Below, piece by piece: positions 1-6,342 of a stretch of DNA of 7,499 bases. The notes beneath the pieces were generated by a model. It had not been told where the DNA came from, ran no database searches, and worked only from the letters and a program-made list of their open reading frames with translations. Positions within the stretch are counted from its first letter, which is position 1. The number at the start of each line of letters is the position of its first letter. This DNA comes from Acidobacteriaceae bacterium (GTDB lineage Bacteria; Acidobacteriota; Terriglobia; Terriglobales; Acidobacteriaceae), in contig JASHUF010000155.1 in assembly GCA_030040175.1 (NCBI GenBank), positions 1 through 7,499 on the forward strand, read 5' to 3'. A program made the position numbers and the translations under genes.

Positions 1-1880
1 CGTCCCAATCCCCGCCCGCGTCCGCCCCATCGCAGACCCTCGTCGTCCTCGGCTCGGCCACGCCCGTGCCGCTGGCCGAGTCCCCGCGCTCCGTCGACGT
101 CATTCCCCTCGAAGGCCAAAAGCTCGCCGCCGAGTCCCCCCAGGACTTCCTGCGCACCGATTCGTCCCTCTTCCTCGAGTCGCGCGGCGCCGGCGGCGGC
201 CAGGCCGATATCGTCCTGCGCGGCGGCAGCTTTGAGCAGACCCTCGTCCTCCTCAACGGCTTCCGCATCAATGACGCGCAGACCTCGCACCACAACCTCG
301 ATCTCCCCGTCCCTCTCGAAGCCCTGAACGATATCCAGATTCTCGAGGGCGCGGGCTCCACGCTGCATGGTGTCGATGCCCTCAGCGGCGTGGTCGACTT
401 CCTCACTGCCGCGCCCGATCACGACTCGCTCCTGCTGCGCGCCGGCGGCGGCAGCTTGGAGTCGAACGAGGAAACGCTGCTCGCCGGCGCAACCCGCGGC
501 CCCTGGAGCGGCCGCGCCACGGCCGAGCGCAACTTTTCTACGGGCTTCACGGCTACCCCGGGATACGTGGCCCCAACCTACGCTCCCGGCTGCGATCCGC
601 AACAGATGGTCCGCGATTGCCTGAACGATCGCGACTACCGCAACCAAGATGCCTCGGCCGAAGGCTGACATGGCTCGCACCTCGGCCTCACCGATCTGCT
701 CTTCGCCGCAAGCGATCGTTCTTTCGGAGCTAACCAGTTTTACGGCCCCTATAACTCGTGGGAGCGGACCAAGGGCTGGTTCGCCTCCGCGCGCCAGGAG
801 CTTGGCACGCACACCGTCGCCGCCTTCGGCTATCGCCGCCACACCGACGACTTCGTGCTCTTACGCAACGATCCCGCGTTCTATGAGAACAACCACATCG
901 ACGGTTCGTGGCAGGCCTCGCTCCGCCACACCATCAACCTGCCCGCGGGCGCGCTTCTGCTCGCCGGCCTTGAAGCCGACGGCGACTCTATCCGCAGCTT
1001 CAACTTTTCCGGCGGCGTCACTTCCTACGCGCTCGGCATTCATGCGCGCAATCGCGGCTCCGGCTATCTCGACCTCGACTGGAACCCGCCCAACCGCCGC
1101 TGGAATCTCTCCGCCGGCGCACGCGAAGAAATCTTTTCCGGCGGCGCGCAGGCCGTTTTCTCGCCGGAACTCGCCGGCAGCCTGCGCCTCAAAGAAAACT
1201 TCAAGCTGCGCGCCAGCGGGGGCTACGGCTTCCGCATTCCTACTTACACTGACCTCTACTACTCCGACCCCTCGACGCTCGGCAATCCTCACCTCAAGCC
1301 CGAATCCGCCTGGTCCGGCGACGCGGGCGCCGACTGGAACGCGTCGCAAAAAATTGCTCTCTCCTTCACCGGCTTCTACTCGCAACAACACGCGACCATC
1401 GACTACGTCAAATCTCCCACCGTCCCCAATCCGTATCTCCCGCCCAACTGTCCCGCGAACATCTGGTGCGCGGCCAACCTGAATGGCCTCCACTTCGCCG
1501 GCGTCGAATCCTCCTTCACCTGGATTCCCTCCAAATCCCAATCCATCCGCATCGCCTGGACCGCACTCCACGGTGCGCAGAGCGCTCTGCACGGCCTCGA
1601 GTCCGAATACATCTTCAATTATCCCGTCCAGAACATCCACGCCTCGTGGAGTGTGAACTTCGGCCGCATCGTCGCCCTCACCAACGCCGTCCAGCTCGCG
1701 CAGCGCTATCAGCAGACCGTCTATCCCGTCTGGAACGCTTCGCTCACCCACGACACCGGCCGCCTGCGCCCTTACCTGCGCCTCACCAATCTCTCGAACA
1801 CCGGCTACCAGGAGATCAGCGGCGTCAACATGCCGCCCCGCGCCCTTGTGGGCGGCTTTGCCTTTCACCTCGGCGACTAG
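1..1880 (+). pseudogene. TonB-dependent outer-membrane receptor, 5'-partial, interrupted by an in-frame TGA
   Basis: TonB-dependent receptors import scarce ligands (siderophores, cobalamin, glycans) through a 22-strand outer-membrane barrel using TonB energy. The reading frame is open from position 3, so the true start lies upstream. Fragment residues 12-16 (TLVVL, 36-50) resemble a BtuB-type TonB box. The plug domain follows, with the typical stretches ADIVLRGGSFEQTLVLLNG and LEALNDIQILEGAGSTLHG. A TGA at 666-668 stops the frame at codon 222, in the first part of the barrel. The same frame then stays open to the TAG at 1878-1880 and still reads as barrel (GANQFYGPYNSWERTKGWF, then LRPYLRLTNLSNTGYQEISG near the C-terminus). 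No frameshift is needed to join the halves. It is therefore either a recently inactivated gene, a sequencing error, or, least likely, a readthrough case. The downstream half has a possible internal ATG at 855 but no signal peptide there, so it should not make a working receptor alone. The ligand is not deducible; the BtuB resemblance is only general. Confidence 0.88.
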
Positions 1881-1900
1881 ACCAACACAGAATTGGGTGC

Positions 1901-1935
1901 CCCATCCTAAACGCGTTCTGGGCGTTTAGGGTGGG
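1901..1935. terminator. Strong 14-bp hairpin downstream of the receptor gene (terminator or dispersed palindrome)
   Basis: Arms 1901-1914 and 1922-1935 pair over 14 positions (13 Watson-Crick pairs and one T:G at 1905/1931) around a 7-base loop, GTTCTGG. The inner 9 bp (CCTAAACGC / GCGTTTAGG) are perfect. It sits 20 bases after the receptor stop codon, a normal place for a transcription end. No T-tract follows, so it is not a classical intrinsic terminator. The GGGTGCCCCATCC start and GGGTGGGA end look like a dispersed intergenic palindrome I associate with acidobacterial genomes; that link is from memory. Confidence 0.6.
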
Positions 1936-2077
1936 AGAGCGCCGATAGACCCAGCGCCGCAGAAACCTCTTGCCATCCATCCAGACACCCGCTAACCTGA
2001 ACGCGTACCTCGGCAGCCCGCGCCGCACTCCTAACCTGCGGGCTCTACCTGCTTTCTCCTGTTCTGAGGGATGGTGG

Positions 2078-2124
2078 ATGGAGGCGTATCAGAGCGCATC
2101 GGGAAAGTGTGCCTTTCCCTCCAT
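2078..2124 (+). promoter_or_regulatory. Leader hairpin upstream of the VOC gene
   Basis: GGGAAAG (2101-2107) and CTTTCCC (2113-2119) form a perfect 7-bp stem with a 5-base loop TGTGC. An outer pairing, ATGGA (2078-2082) with TCCAT (2120-2124), could close a larger structure with an internal loop on the 5' side. It ends about 20 bases before the ribosome binding site of the VOC gene at 2157. It may shape the 5' leader of that mRNA. No known riboswitch consensus was recognised, and the function is unknown. Confidence 0.35.
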
Positions 2125-2144
2125 GCCACGCCTCGCAACCCCAC

Positions 2145-2150
2145 AGGAGA
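2145..2150 (+). promoter_or_regulatory. Ribosome binding site fixing the VOC gene start
   Basis: AGGAGA lies 6 bases before the ATG at 2157. This favours 2157 over an in-frame GTG at 2109, which would only add residues unlike the family. Another ATG at 2152 is in a different frame. Confidence 0.75.
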
Positions 2151-2156
2151 AATGAC

Positions 2157-2522
2157 ATGAGTCAGCTGGCAAATCACCACAAGATCAACTACATTGAGTT
2201 CGCCGTCTCGAGCGTCACCCGCGCCAAGCAGTTTTACTCGTCTGTTTTCTCGTGGAGCTTCATCGACTACGGCCCCGACTACGCCAGCTTCACCGCCGCC
2301 TCGGCCGGGATCGACGGCGGCGTCCGCACCGCCAAACCGGACGAAGCCGCCGGCTCCGGAGCTCCGCTTGTCGTCCTCTACTCTTCGGACCTCGAAGCCA
2401 CCGAGGCTGCCATCGCCGCTGCCGGCGGCTCCATCGTCGTTCCCACTTTCTCCTTCCCCGGCGGCCGCCGCTTCCATTTCTCTGACGGCCTGGGCAACCT
2501 CCTCGCCGTCTGGTCGGAGTAG
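2157..2522 (+). CDS. VOC superfamily (glyoxalase/bleomycin-resistance fold) protein
   Basis: This is a 121-residue single-domain protein of the vicinal oxygen chelate superfamily: small cytosolic proteins, usually dimers, that include glyoxalase I, ring-cleavage dioxygenases and drug-binding proteins. Two beta-alpha-beta-beta-beta half-modules can be seen. The first starts KINYIEFAVSSVTRAKQFYSSVFSW (residues 9-33), with Glu14 where many members have their first metal ligand. The second starts with LVVLYSSDLEATEAAIAAAGGSIV (71-94) and ends GGRRFHFSDGLGNLLAVWSE (102-121), matching the family's F-x-D-x-x-GN-x-L ending. The length is typical for a one-domain VOC protein. The start is set by AGGAGA six bases upstream. 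The gene stands alone, with a leader hairpin and no close partner. The substrate cannot be inferred; the second VOC gene at 6343 belongs to a different (PhnB-like) branch. Confidence 0.9.
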   Translation: MSQLANHHKINYIEFAVSSVTRAKQFYSSVFSWSFIDYGPDYASFTAASAGIDGGVRTAKPDEAAGSGAPLVVLYSSDLEATEAAIAAAGGSIVVPTFSFPGGRRFHFSDGLGNLLAVWSE

Positions 2523-2846
2523 CGCGCACGCCCGTCGCGGCAATCCTCCGTCTCCCGGGCGCGCTGCGGCTCACCCGGCCGCGGCGCGCCGCAAAGCCGA
2601 TCGCCTGAAAGCACTCTTCAATCGCTCCGGCGCTGCCGGCCCCATCTCGCTCAACCCACAGCAGGTTGCCGCCATTCTGCGTTTCTGCCGGCCGGGTGGA
2701 GCGATCCTCTCAACCAGGGGGCAATCTCATCCGTCTAACCCCAAAAGGACCATGCGCGCTCATTCCTGATTCCCCGCTTCTTCCCGAGGACAAGCCTGAT
2801 CATCGACGGTGCCATCCTGAGCCATCTTCGTCGCGGGCGGAGGCGC
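2523..2846. other. Intergenic stretch without a supportable gene
   Basis: These roughly 320 bases between the VOC gene and the exported regulatory-domain protein are very GC-rich near 2550-2600 (runs such as CCGGCCGCGGCGCGCCG). They contain a small CCGGC-gct-GCCGG hairpin around 2627-2640. An ATG at 2752 opens only a five-codon frame. Another frame runs through the VOC gene to 2769 but has no credible start or family resemblance. No clear promoter, terminator or RNA gene was seen. The regulatory-domain gene's own frame is open back to a TAA at 2736, so part of this stretch could be coding if that gene uses an unusual start. Confidence 0.5.
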
Positions 2847-3932
2847 TTGCCGCGGGCCCTCGGCGTTTGCGCGGCTGCCTCCCTGCTTTTCGCTTCCGCG
2901 GCCTGCGCGCAGATGGCCGCGCCTGACCCGCCCGCATCGTCCGCTAACCCCGCACCGGCTGGCTCTGTGCCTGCGCACACCGCCCTGCCGGGCACCGTGC
3001 AAGGCGTGGTCACCGGCAAGGGTGGCGAAGTCTATGAAGGCGTGCGCGTGGAGCTGGCGCGCCCGTCCGCCGGTCCAATTTCCGGCCCCGGCGCGCTCCC
3101 GCCTCTCGTGCAGCAGACCAACAGCGACGGCGAGTTCGCCTTCGTCAACGTTCCCGCCGGCGCCTTCACTCTCACCATCTCCTCTGACGGCTTCGCCACC
3201 CAGACCCTCTCCGGCGAGCTCAAGCCTGGTGAAACCTTCGATGCGCAGCACATCGTGCTTCTCCTGAAGGAATCCACCAGCGTGGTGCACGTCTCCGCCT
3301 CCGGGCAGGAAGAAATTGCCGAAGAGCAGATTCACGTGGAAGAGACCCAGCGCGTGCTCGGCGTGTTGCCCAACTTCTACGTCAACTACGACCGCCATCC
3401 GGTCCCGCTCACCACGCGCCAGAAGTACTCCCTCGCCTGGCGGTCGAACATCGATCCCTTCACCTTTCTCCTCAACGGGGCCTTCGCCGGCATTGAGCAG
3501 GCTGACAACACCTTCGCCGGCTACGGCCAGGGCATGCAGGGTTACGCCAAGCGCTTCGGCGCCAACTACGCTGACACCTTCATCAGCACCGAGATCGGCG
3601 GCGCCATTCTGCCCTCGCTTTTCAAACAGGACCCTCGCTATTTCTACAAGGGAACGGGAACCATCCGCGCCCGCGCCGCCTATGCCATTGCCAACGCCGT
3701 CGTCTGCAAGGGCGACAATATGCGCTGGCAGTTCAATTACTCCGGCATCCTGGGCGGAATGGCCGCCGGCGGCATCTCCAACCTTTACTATCCGGCCAGC
3801 GATCGCAGCGGCTGGGAGCTCACGTTTGAGAATCTGGCCATAGGCATCGGCGAATCCGCGGTGCAGAACCTCTTTGAGGAATTCATCGTCAAGAAGCTCA
3901 CGCCCGGCGCCCGCAAAATCGCCTCCCAGTAG
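2847..3932 (+). CDS. Exported protein with carboxypeptidase-like regulatory domain and conserved C-terminal envelope domain
   Basis: This is a 361-residue protein of a type common in acidobacteria, with no established enzyme activity. Residues 1-21 look like a signal peptide (hydrophobic VCAAASLLFASA, then ACA before Gln22). Cys20 gives only a poor lipobox. A Pro/Ala-rich linker (24-48) leads to a CarboxypepD_reg-like beta-sandwich at about 48-140 (GTVQGVVTGKGGEVYEGVRV, NSDGEFAFVNVPAGAFTLTI), the module also found at the N-terminus of many acidobacterial TonB receptors. Residues 160-358 form a second domain rich in Tyr, Phe and Gly (GVLPNFYVNYDRHP, SLFKQDPRYFYKGTG), suggesting outer-membrane association. 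There is no peptidase active site. The TTG start is preceded by GGAGG (2839-2843) at a short 3-base spacing. The frame is open further up and encodes an Arg-rich run (RRGRRR), so the true N-terminus is uncertain. glpK follows after 75 bases on the same strand and could be cotranscribed. Confidence 0.82.
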   Translation: MPRALGVCAAASLLFASAACAQMAAPDPPASSANPAPAGSVPAHTALPGTVQGVVTGKGGEVYEGVRVELARPSAGPISGPGALPPLVQQTNSDGEFAFVNVPAGAFTLTISSDGFATQTLSGELKPGETFDAQHIVLLLKESTSVVHVSASGQEEIAEEQIHVEETQRVLGVLPNFYVNYDRHPVPLTTRQKYSLAWRSNIDPFTFLLNGAFAGIEQADNTFAGYGQGMQGYAKRFGANYADTFISTEIGGAILPSLFKQDPRYFYKGTGTIRARAAYAIANAVVCKGDNMRWQFNYSGILGGMAAGGISNLYYPASDRSGWELTFENLAIGIGESAVQNLFEEFIVKKLTPGARKIASQ

Positions 3933-4007
3933 CCGGCCGCCATCGTACCCGCGAAAATCGCTGCCTTCTTGCCCGCCTCCCATCCCGCATGTTTGACTGG
4001 TTCGTGC

Positions 4008-5495
4008 ATGGCCTACGTCCTCGCTCTCGACCAGGGCACCACCAGCTCCCGCGCCATTCTCTTCGATGAAGACTCGACCATCGCCGCCGTCGCCCAGCAC
4101 GAGTTCGAGCAGCTCTATCCGCAGCAGGGATGGGTGGAGCACGATCCCATGGAGATCCTCACCAGCCAGATGAGCTGCGCCGTCGAGGCCCTCGGCCAAA
4201 TCGGCGCGCGCCCGCGCGACATCGCCGCCCTCGGCATCACCAACCAGCGCGAGACCGCCATCGTCTGGGAGCGCGCGACCGGCAAGCCCATCCATCCCGC
4301 CATCGTCTGGCAGGATCGCCGCACCGCCGCCCTCTGCAAGGAACTCGAGGAGCGCGGCCTGGGCGAAACCATCTCCCAAAAAACCGGCCTCGTCCTCGAT
4401 CCCTATTTTTCCGCCACCAAGGTCAAATGGATTCTCGATCATGTGGACGGCGCACGCACCCGCGCCCAGCGCGGCGAGCTCGCCTTCGGCACCGTCGATA
4501 GCTGGCTCATCTGGCACCTCAGCAGCGGCCATCGCCACGTCACGGACGTGACCAACGCCTCGCGCACTTTGCTCTTCAACATCGTCACCGGCGAGTGGGA
4601 CCCCGATCTGCTCGAAATCTTTTCCATCCCCGCTTCCATGCTCCCCGAAGTGGTCTGGTCCAGCCAGCGCATAGGTGAAGTGACCACCTCGCTCGGCCTC
4701 GCCGGCGCGCCCATCGCCGGCATCGCCGGCGACCAGCAGGCCGCGCTCTTCGGCCAGCTCTGCTGGCAGGCGGGCGAAGCCAAAAACACCTACGGCACCG
4801 GCTGCTTTCTTCTCCAGCACATCGGCACAAAGTTCATGCGTTCGAAGCACAAACTCATCACCACCCTCGCCGCCGGCGCCCACAAGCGCCTCGAGTACGC
4901 GCTCGAGGGCAGCATCTTCATCGGCGGCGCCGTGGTGCAGTGGCTGCGCGACAACCTCAAGCTCATCGCCTCTTCGTCTGACGTCGAATCCCTCGCCCGC
5001 AGCGTCGCGGACTCCGGCGGCGTGGTCTTCGTTCCCGCCTTCGTCGGACTCGGCGCGCCGCACTGGGACCCGCATGCCAGCGGCCTGCTCATCGGCCTGG
5101 GCCGCGGCACCCATCCCGGCCACATCGCCCGCGCCGCGCTGGAGGCCATCGCCTTTCAGGTCGCCGACGTCCTCGACGCCGTCGAGAGCGAGACCGGCAC
5201 GCCCCTCGGCGCTCTGCGCGTCGATGGCGGCGCCGCCGTCAACGATCTGCTTCTGCAGTTCCAGGCCGACATCCTCGGCGTGCCCGTCGTGCGTCCGCAG
5301 GTGACGGAAACCACGGCCCTCGGCGCGGCTTATCTCGCCGGCCTCGCCGCCGGCTTCTGGCCCAACCCCGGCGCGCTCAGCGCCAAGCGCCGCGGCGACG
5401 AGCGCTTCGCCCCGCTCATGGAAGCCGCGGAACGCACGGCGCGCCGCGCCCAATGGAAGAACGCCGTCGAACGCGCCCGCCGCTGGAACGGGTAG
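4008..5495 (+). CDS. glpK: Glycerol kinase
   Basis: Glycerol kinase (EC 2.7.1.30) transfers phosphate from ATP to glycerol, giving sn-glycerol 3-phosphate in the cytosol for lipid synthesis or oxidation. The 495 residues match the usual length of the FGGY-family enzyme. Visible motifs are: phosphate loop DQGTTSSR (8-15); NQRET (79-83) and WQDRRT (101-106) in the glycerol site; FGGY signature 1 around [12 protein letters not shown] (134-145); GDQQAALFG with catalytic Asp242 (241-249); YGTGCF (262-267); and the second FGGY signature starting [19 protein letters not shown] (406-424). All key residues are present, so the enzyme should be active. The start at 4008 gives the canonical N-terminus [15 protein letters not shown]; an upstream TTG at 3969 would add 13 unlikely residues. 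No good Shine-Dalgarno sequence is visible before 4008. No glycerol facilitator or glycerol-3-phosphate dehydrogenase gene is in the window. Confidence 0.97.
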   Translation: MAYVLALDQGTTSSRAILFDEDSTIAAVAQHEFEQLYPQQGWVEHDPMEILTSQMSCAVEALGQIGARPRDIAALGITNQRETAIVWERATGKPIHPAIVWQDRRTAALCKELEERGLGETISQKTGLVLDPYFSATKVKWILDHVDGARTRAQRGELAFGTVDSWLIWHLSSGHRHVTDVTNASRTLLFNIVTGEWDPDLLEIFSIPASMLPEVVWSSQRIGEVTTSLGLAGAPIAGIAGDQQAALFGQLCWQAGEAKNTYGTGCFLLQHIGTKFMRSKHKLITTLAAGAHKRLEYALEGSIFIGGAVVQWLRDNLKLIASSSDVESLARSVADSGGVVFVPAFVGLGAPHWDPHASGLLIGLGRGTHPGHIARAALEAIAFQVADVLDAVESETGTPLGALRVDGGAAVNDLLLQFQADILGVPVVRPQVTETTALGAAYLAGLAAGFWPNPGALSAKRRGDERFAPLMEAAERTARRAQWKNAVERARRWNG

Positions 5496-5506
5496 TACAG
5501 AGTTTC

Positions 5507-5519
5507 TTGCACGGTGCAA
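5507..5519. promoter_or_regulatory. Perfect 13-bp palindrome just after glpK
   Basis: TTGCAC-G-GTGCAA is a perfect odd palindrome 11 bases after the glpK stop. With a one-base centre it fits a dimeric protein's DNA site better than an RNA hairpin. No downstream gene start is close, so a regulatory role is speculative. Confidence 0.25.
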
Positions 5520-5570
5520 TTGGCTTCAAATGCGCGCGCGTTGATCACTGCGCGTCACAACAAGACGGTG

Positions 5571-5710
5571 TCCTCCTGAGCGACCGGAGCGGAGCGAAGG
5601 GAGTCGAAGGACCTGCTGTTGTCCCTCCCGAGGCACGCAACAAACGCTTTCGCCTCCGCTGGAAACCGGATAAGCAACAACCTGCCGCCGCGCCGCAGGC
5701 GCAGCGTTCC
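5571..5710. repeat. Dispersed intergenic repeat of the 'CCTGAGCG...GTCGAAGGA' type
   Basis: The segment opens with CTCCTGAGCGACCGGAGCGG and continues to AGTCGAAGGACCTGCTGTTG. This is a motif I recognise as a highly repeated intergenic sequence in many bacteria; read on the minus strand it produces the well-known spurious peptide ending SLR(R/M)T. Internal complementarity (CGAC/GTCG, TCCT/AGGA, GTTGT/ACAAC further on, CCTGC/GCAGG near 5690) implies a folded, imperfect palindrome. Open frames across it on either strand are not genes. Only one copy is in the window, so the repeat status relies on recognition, and its right boundary is approximate. Confidence 0.5.
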
Positions 5711-5711
5711 T

Positions 5712-5828
5712 TAACGCATTTTCTGAGTAGCTGTATCCCGAAGACGGAAGGCAGGGTCGACGCGACCAACAGGGAGCGGCGACCTTCCGAGGAAATGAAA
5801 AGGACACAGTAACTCAGAAAATGCCGTA
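5712..5828. mobile_element. 117-bp MITE-like element, copy A
   Basis: This 117-bp sequence recurs at 7312-7428 in the same orientation with only two differences (G5755 vs A7355, C5787 vs A7387). Its ends are inverted repeats: 5712-5734 matches the reverse complement of 5806-5828 at 19 of 23 positions, including a perfect 13-base core GCATTTTCTGAGT. Each copy starts and ends with TA, as expected if TA is the duplicated target, which is the habit of Tc1/mariner-IS630-type elements and of the similarly sized Correia elements. The interior contains a small GGTCG-acg-CGACC hairpin and no transposase. A short minus-strand frame inside (starting SFSFPRKVAAP) is probably not translated. It directly abuts another hairpin repeat at 5829. 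Confidence 0.75.
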
Positions 5829-5892
5829 GCCCCGCGCTTCAGCGTGGGGACGACAAACCGCAGACCATGTCCGGAGTCCCATAGGGACGGCG
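5829..5892. repeat. Hairpin repeat abutting the MITE-like element
   Basis: CCCCGCGC (5830-5837) pairs with GCGTGGGG (5842-5849) over 8 bp (one G:T) around a TTCA loop. A second small hairpin, GTCCC-ata-GGGAC, lies at 5876-5888. The segment GTAGCCCCGCGCTTCAGCGT resembles a dispersed intergenic repeat that I associate with acidobacterial genomes; its minus-strand spurious translation contains CRPHAEARGY. Only one copy is in the window. It begins exactly where the 117-bp element ends, so one may have inserted beside or into the other. Confidence 0.45.
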
Positions 5893-5923
5893 CAGGGATG
5901 CTCGCTTGGCAAGACCTCTTCGC

Positions 5924-5942
5924 CCCGGAAATCATCTCCGGG
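5924..5942. other. Small hairpin in the leader region of the zinc-finger gene
   Basis: CCCGGA (5924-5929) and TCCGGG (5937-5942) form a 6-bp stem with loop AATCATC, about 80 bases before the zinc-finger start codon. No T-tract follows. A role in the leader is possible but unsupported. Confidence 0.25.
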
Positions 5943-6010
5943 AAATACTCCGGGCGCAAAGATGCAAACTCGCCCCACCCCGCCCGCCTCTGCGAAAATA
6001 GAGCCTTCAC

Positions 6011-6015
6011 GGAGG
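6011..6015 (+). promoter_or_regulatory. Ribosome binding site fixing the zinc-finger gene start
   Basis: GGAGG lies 5 bases before the ATG at 6021. It supports that start over an in-frame ATG at 5844, which falls inside a repeat. Confidence 0.75.
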
Positions 6016-6020
6016 TCCCC

Positions 6021-6284
6021 ATGCCCGCATCCGTCTGCACCCACGCCGCCGAGCACATCAAGAAGGTCAAGCCGCACACCAAAGGCTGTGAGGAATGCCT
6101 CAAGATGGGCGACACCTGGGTCCATCTGCGCCTGTGCCTCGAGTGCGGCCACGTCGGCTGCTGCGACTCCTCCAAGAACCGCCACGCCCGCGCCCACTTC
6201 CACGCAACCGACCACCCCATCATTCAGTCTGCCGAGCGCGGCGAAGACTGGCGCTGGTGCTACATCGACGAGGTCTATCTTTAG
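6021..6284 (+). CDS. UBP-type zinc-finger domain protein
   Basis: This 87-residue protein consists almost entirely of one zf-UBP (PF02148-type) zinc finger. In eukaryotes that domain binds the free C-terminal Gly-Gly of ubiquitin in deubiquitinases and HDAC6; bacterial stand-alone versions have no settled function. The expected Cys/His order is present: C6-x-H8, C23-x-x-C26, C39-x-x-C42, then GHVGCCD (43-49), followed by H55, H59 and H65 within NRHARAHFHATDHPI. The ending WRWCYIDEVYL is also typical of bacterial members. No signal peptide or membrane segment is visible, so it should be cytosolic. The start is set by GGAGG. The PhnB-like VOC gene begins 58 bases downstream on the same strand, so the two may be cotranscribed. 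The upstream leader runs through the repeat cluster ending near 5892. Confidence 0.9.
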   Translation: MPASVCTHAAEHIKKVKPHTKGCEECLKMGDTWVHLRLCLECGHVGCCDSSKNRHARAHFHATDHPIIQSAERGEDWRWCYIDEVYL

Positions 6285-6342
6285 CGCCCGCTGCCCTCCT
6301 CGCATCGCGCTGCGGCCGCGCTCTGAAAGGAAAATCGCGATC

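Noticed and set aside
666..668. Selenocysteine at the TGA in the receptor
   Set aside because: TonB-dependent receptors are not known selenoproteins, and I did not identify a convincing SECIS-like hairpin immediately after the codon.
861..1868. 335-codon open frame on the minus strand opposite the receptor
   Set aside because: It is the antisense shadow of the TonB-dependent receptor: low-complexity Gly/Val/Arg/Glu composition and no domain.
2523..2769. Possible coding tail reading ADRLKALFNRSGAAGP after the VOC gene
   Set aside because: The frame has no credible start or ribosome binding site in the gap and is continuous only with a shadow frame of the VOC gene.
2760..5519. 919-codon open frame on the minus strand opposite the regulatory-domain gene and glpK
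   Set aside because: It is antisense to two well-supported genes. Its Ala/Gly/Glu/Asp-rich composition is what a high-GC third-position bias produces in the complementary frame, with no recognisable domain.
5453..5812. 119-codon plus-strand frame overlapping the end of glpK
   Set aside because: It starts inside glpK in another frame and then traverses repeats; no family resemblance.
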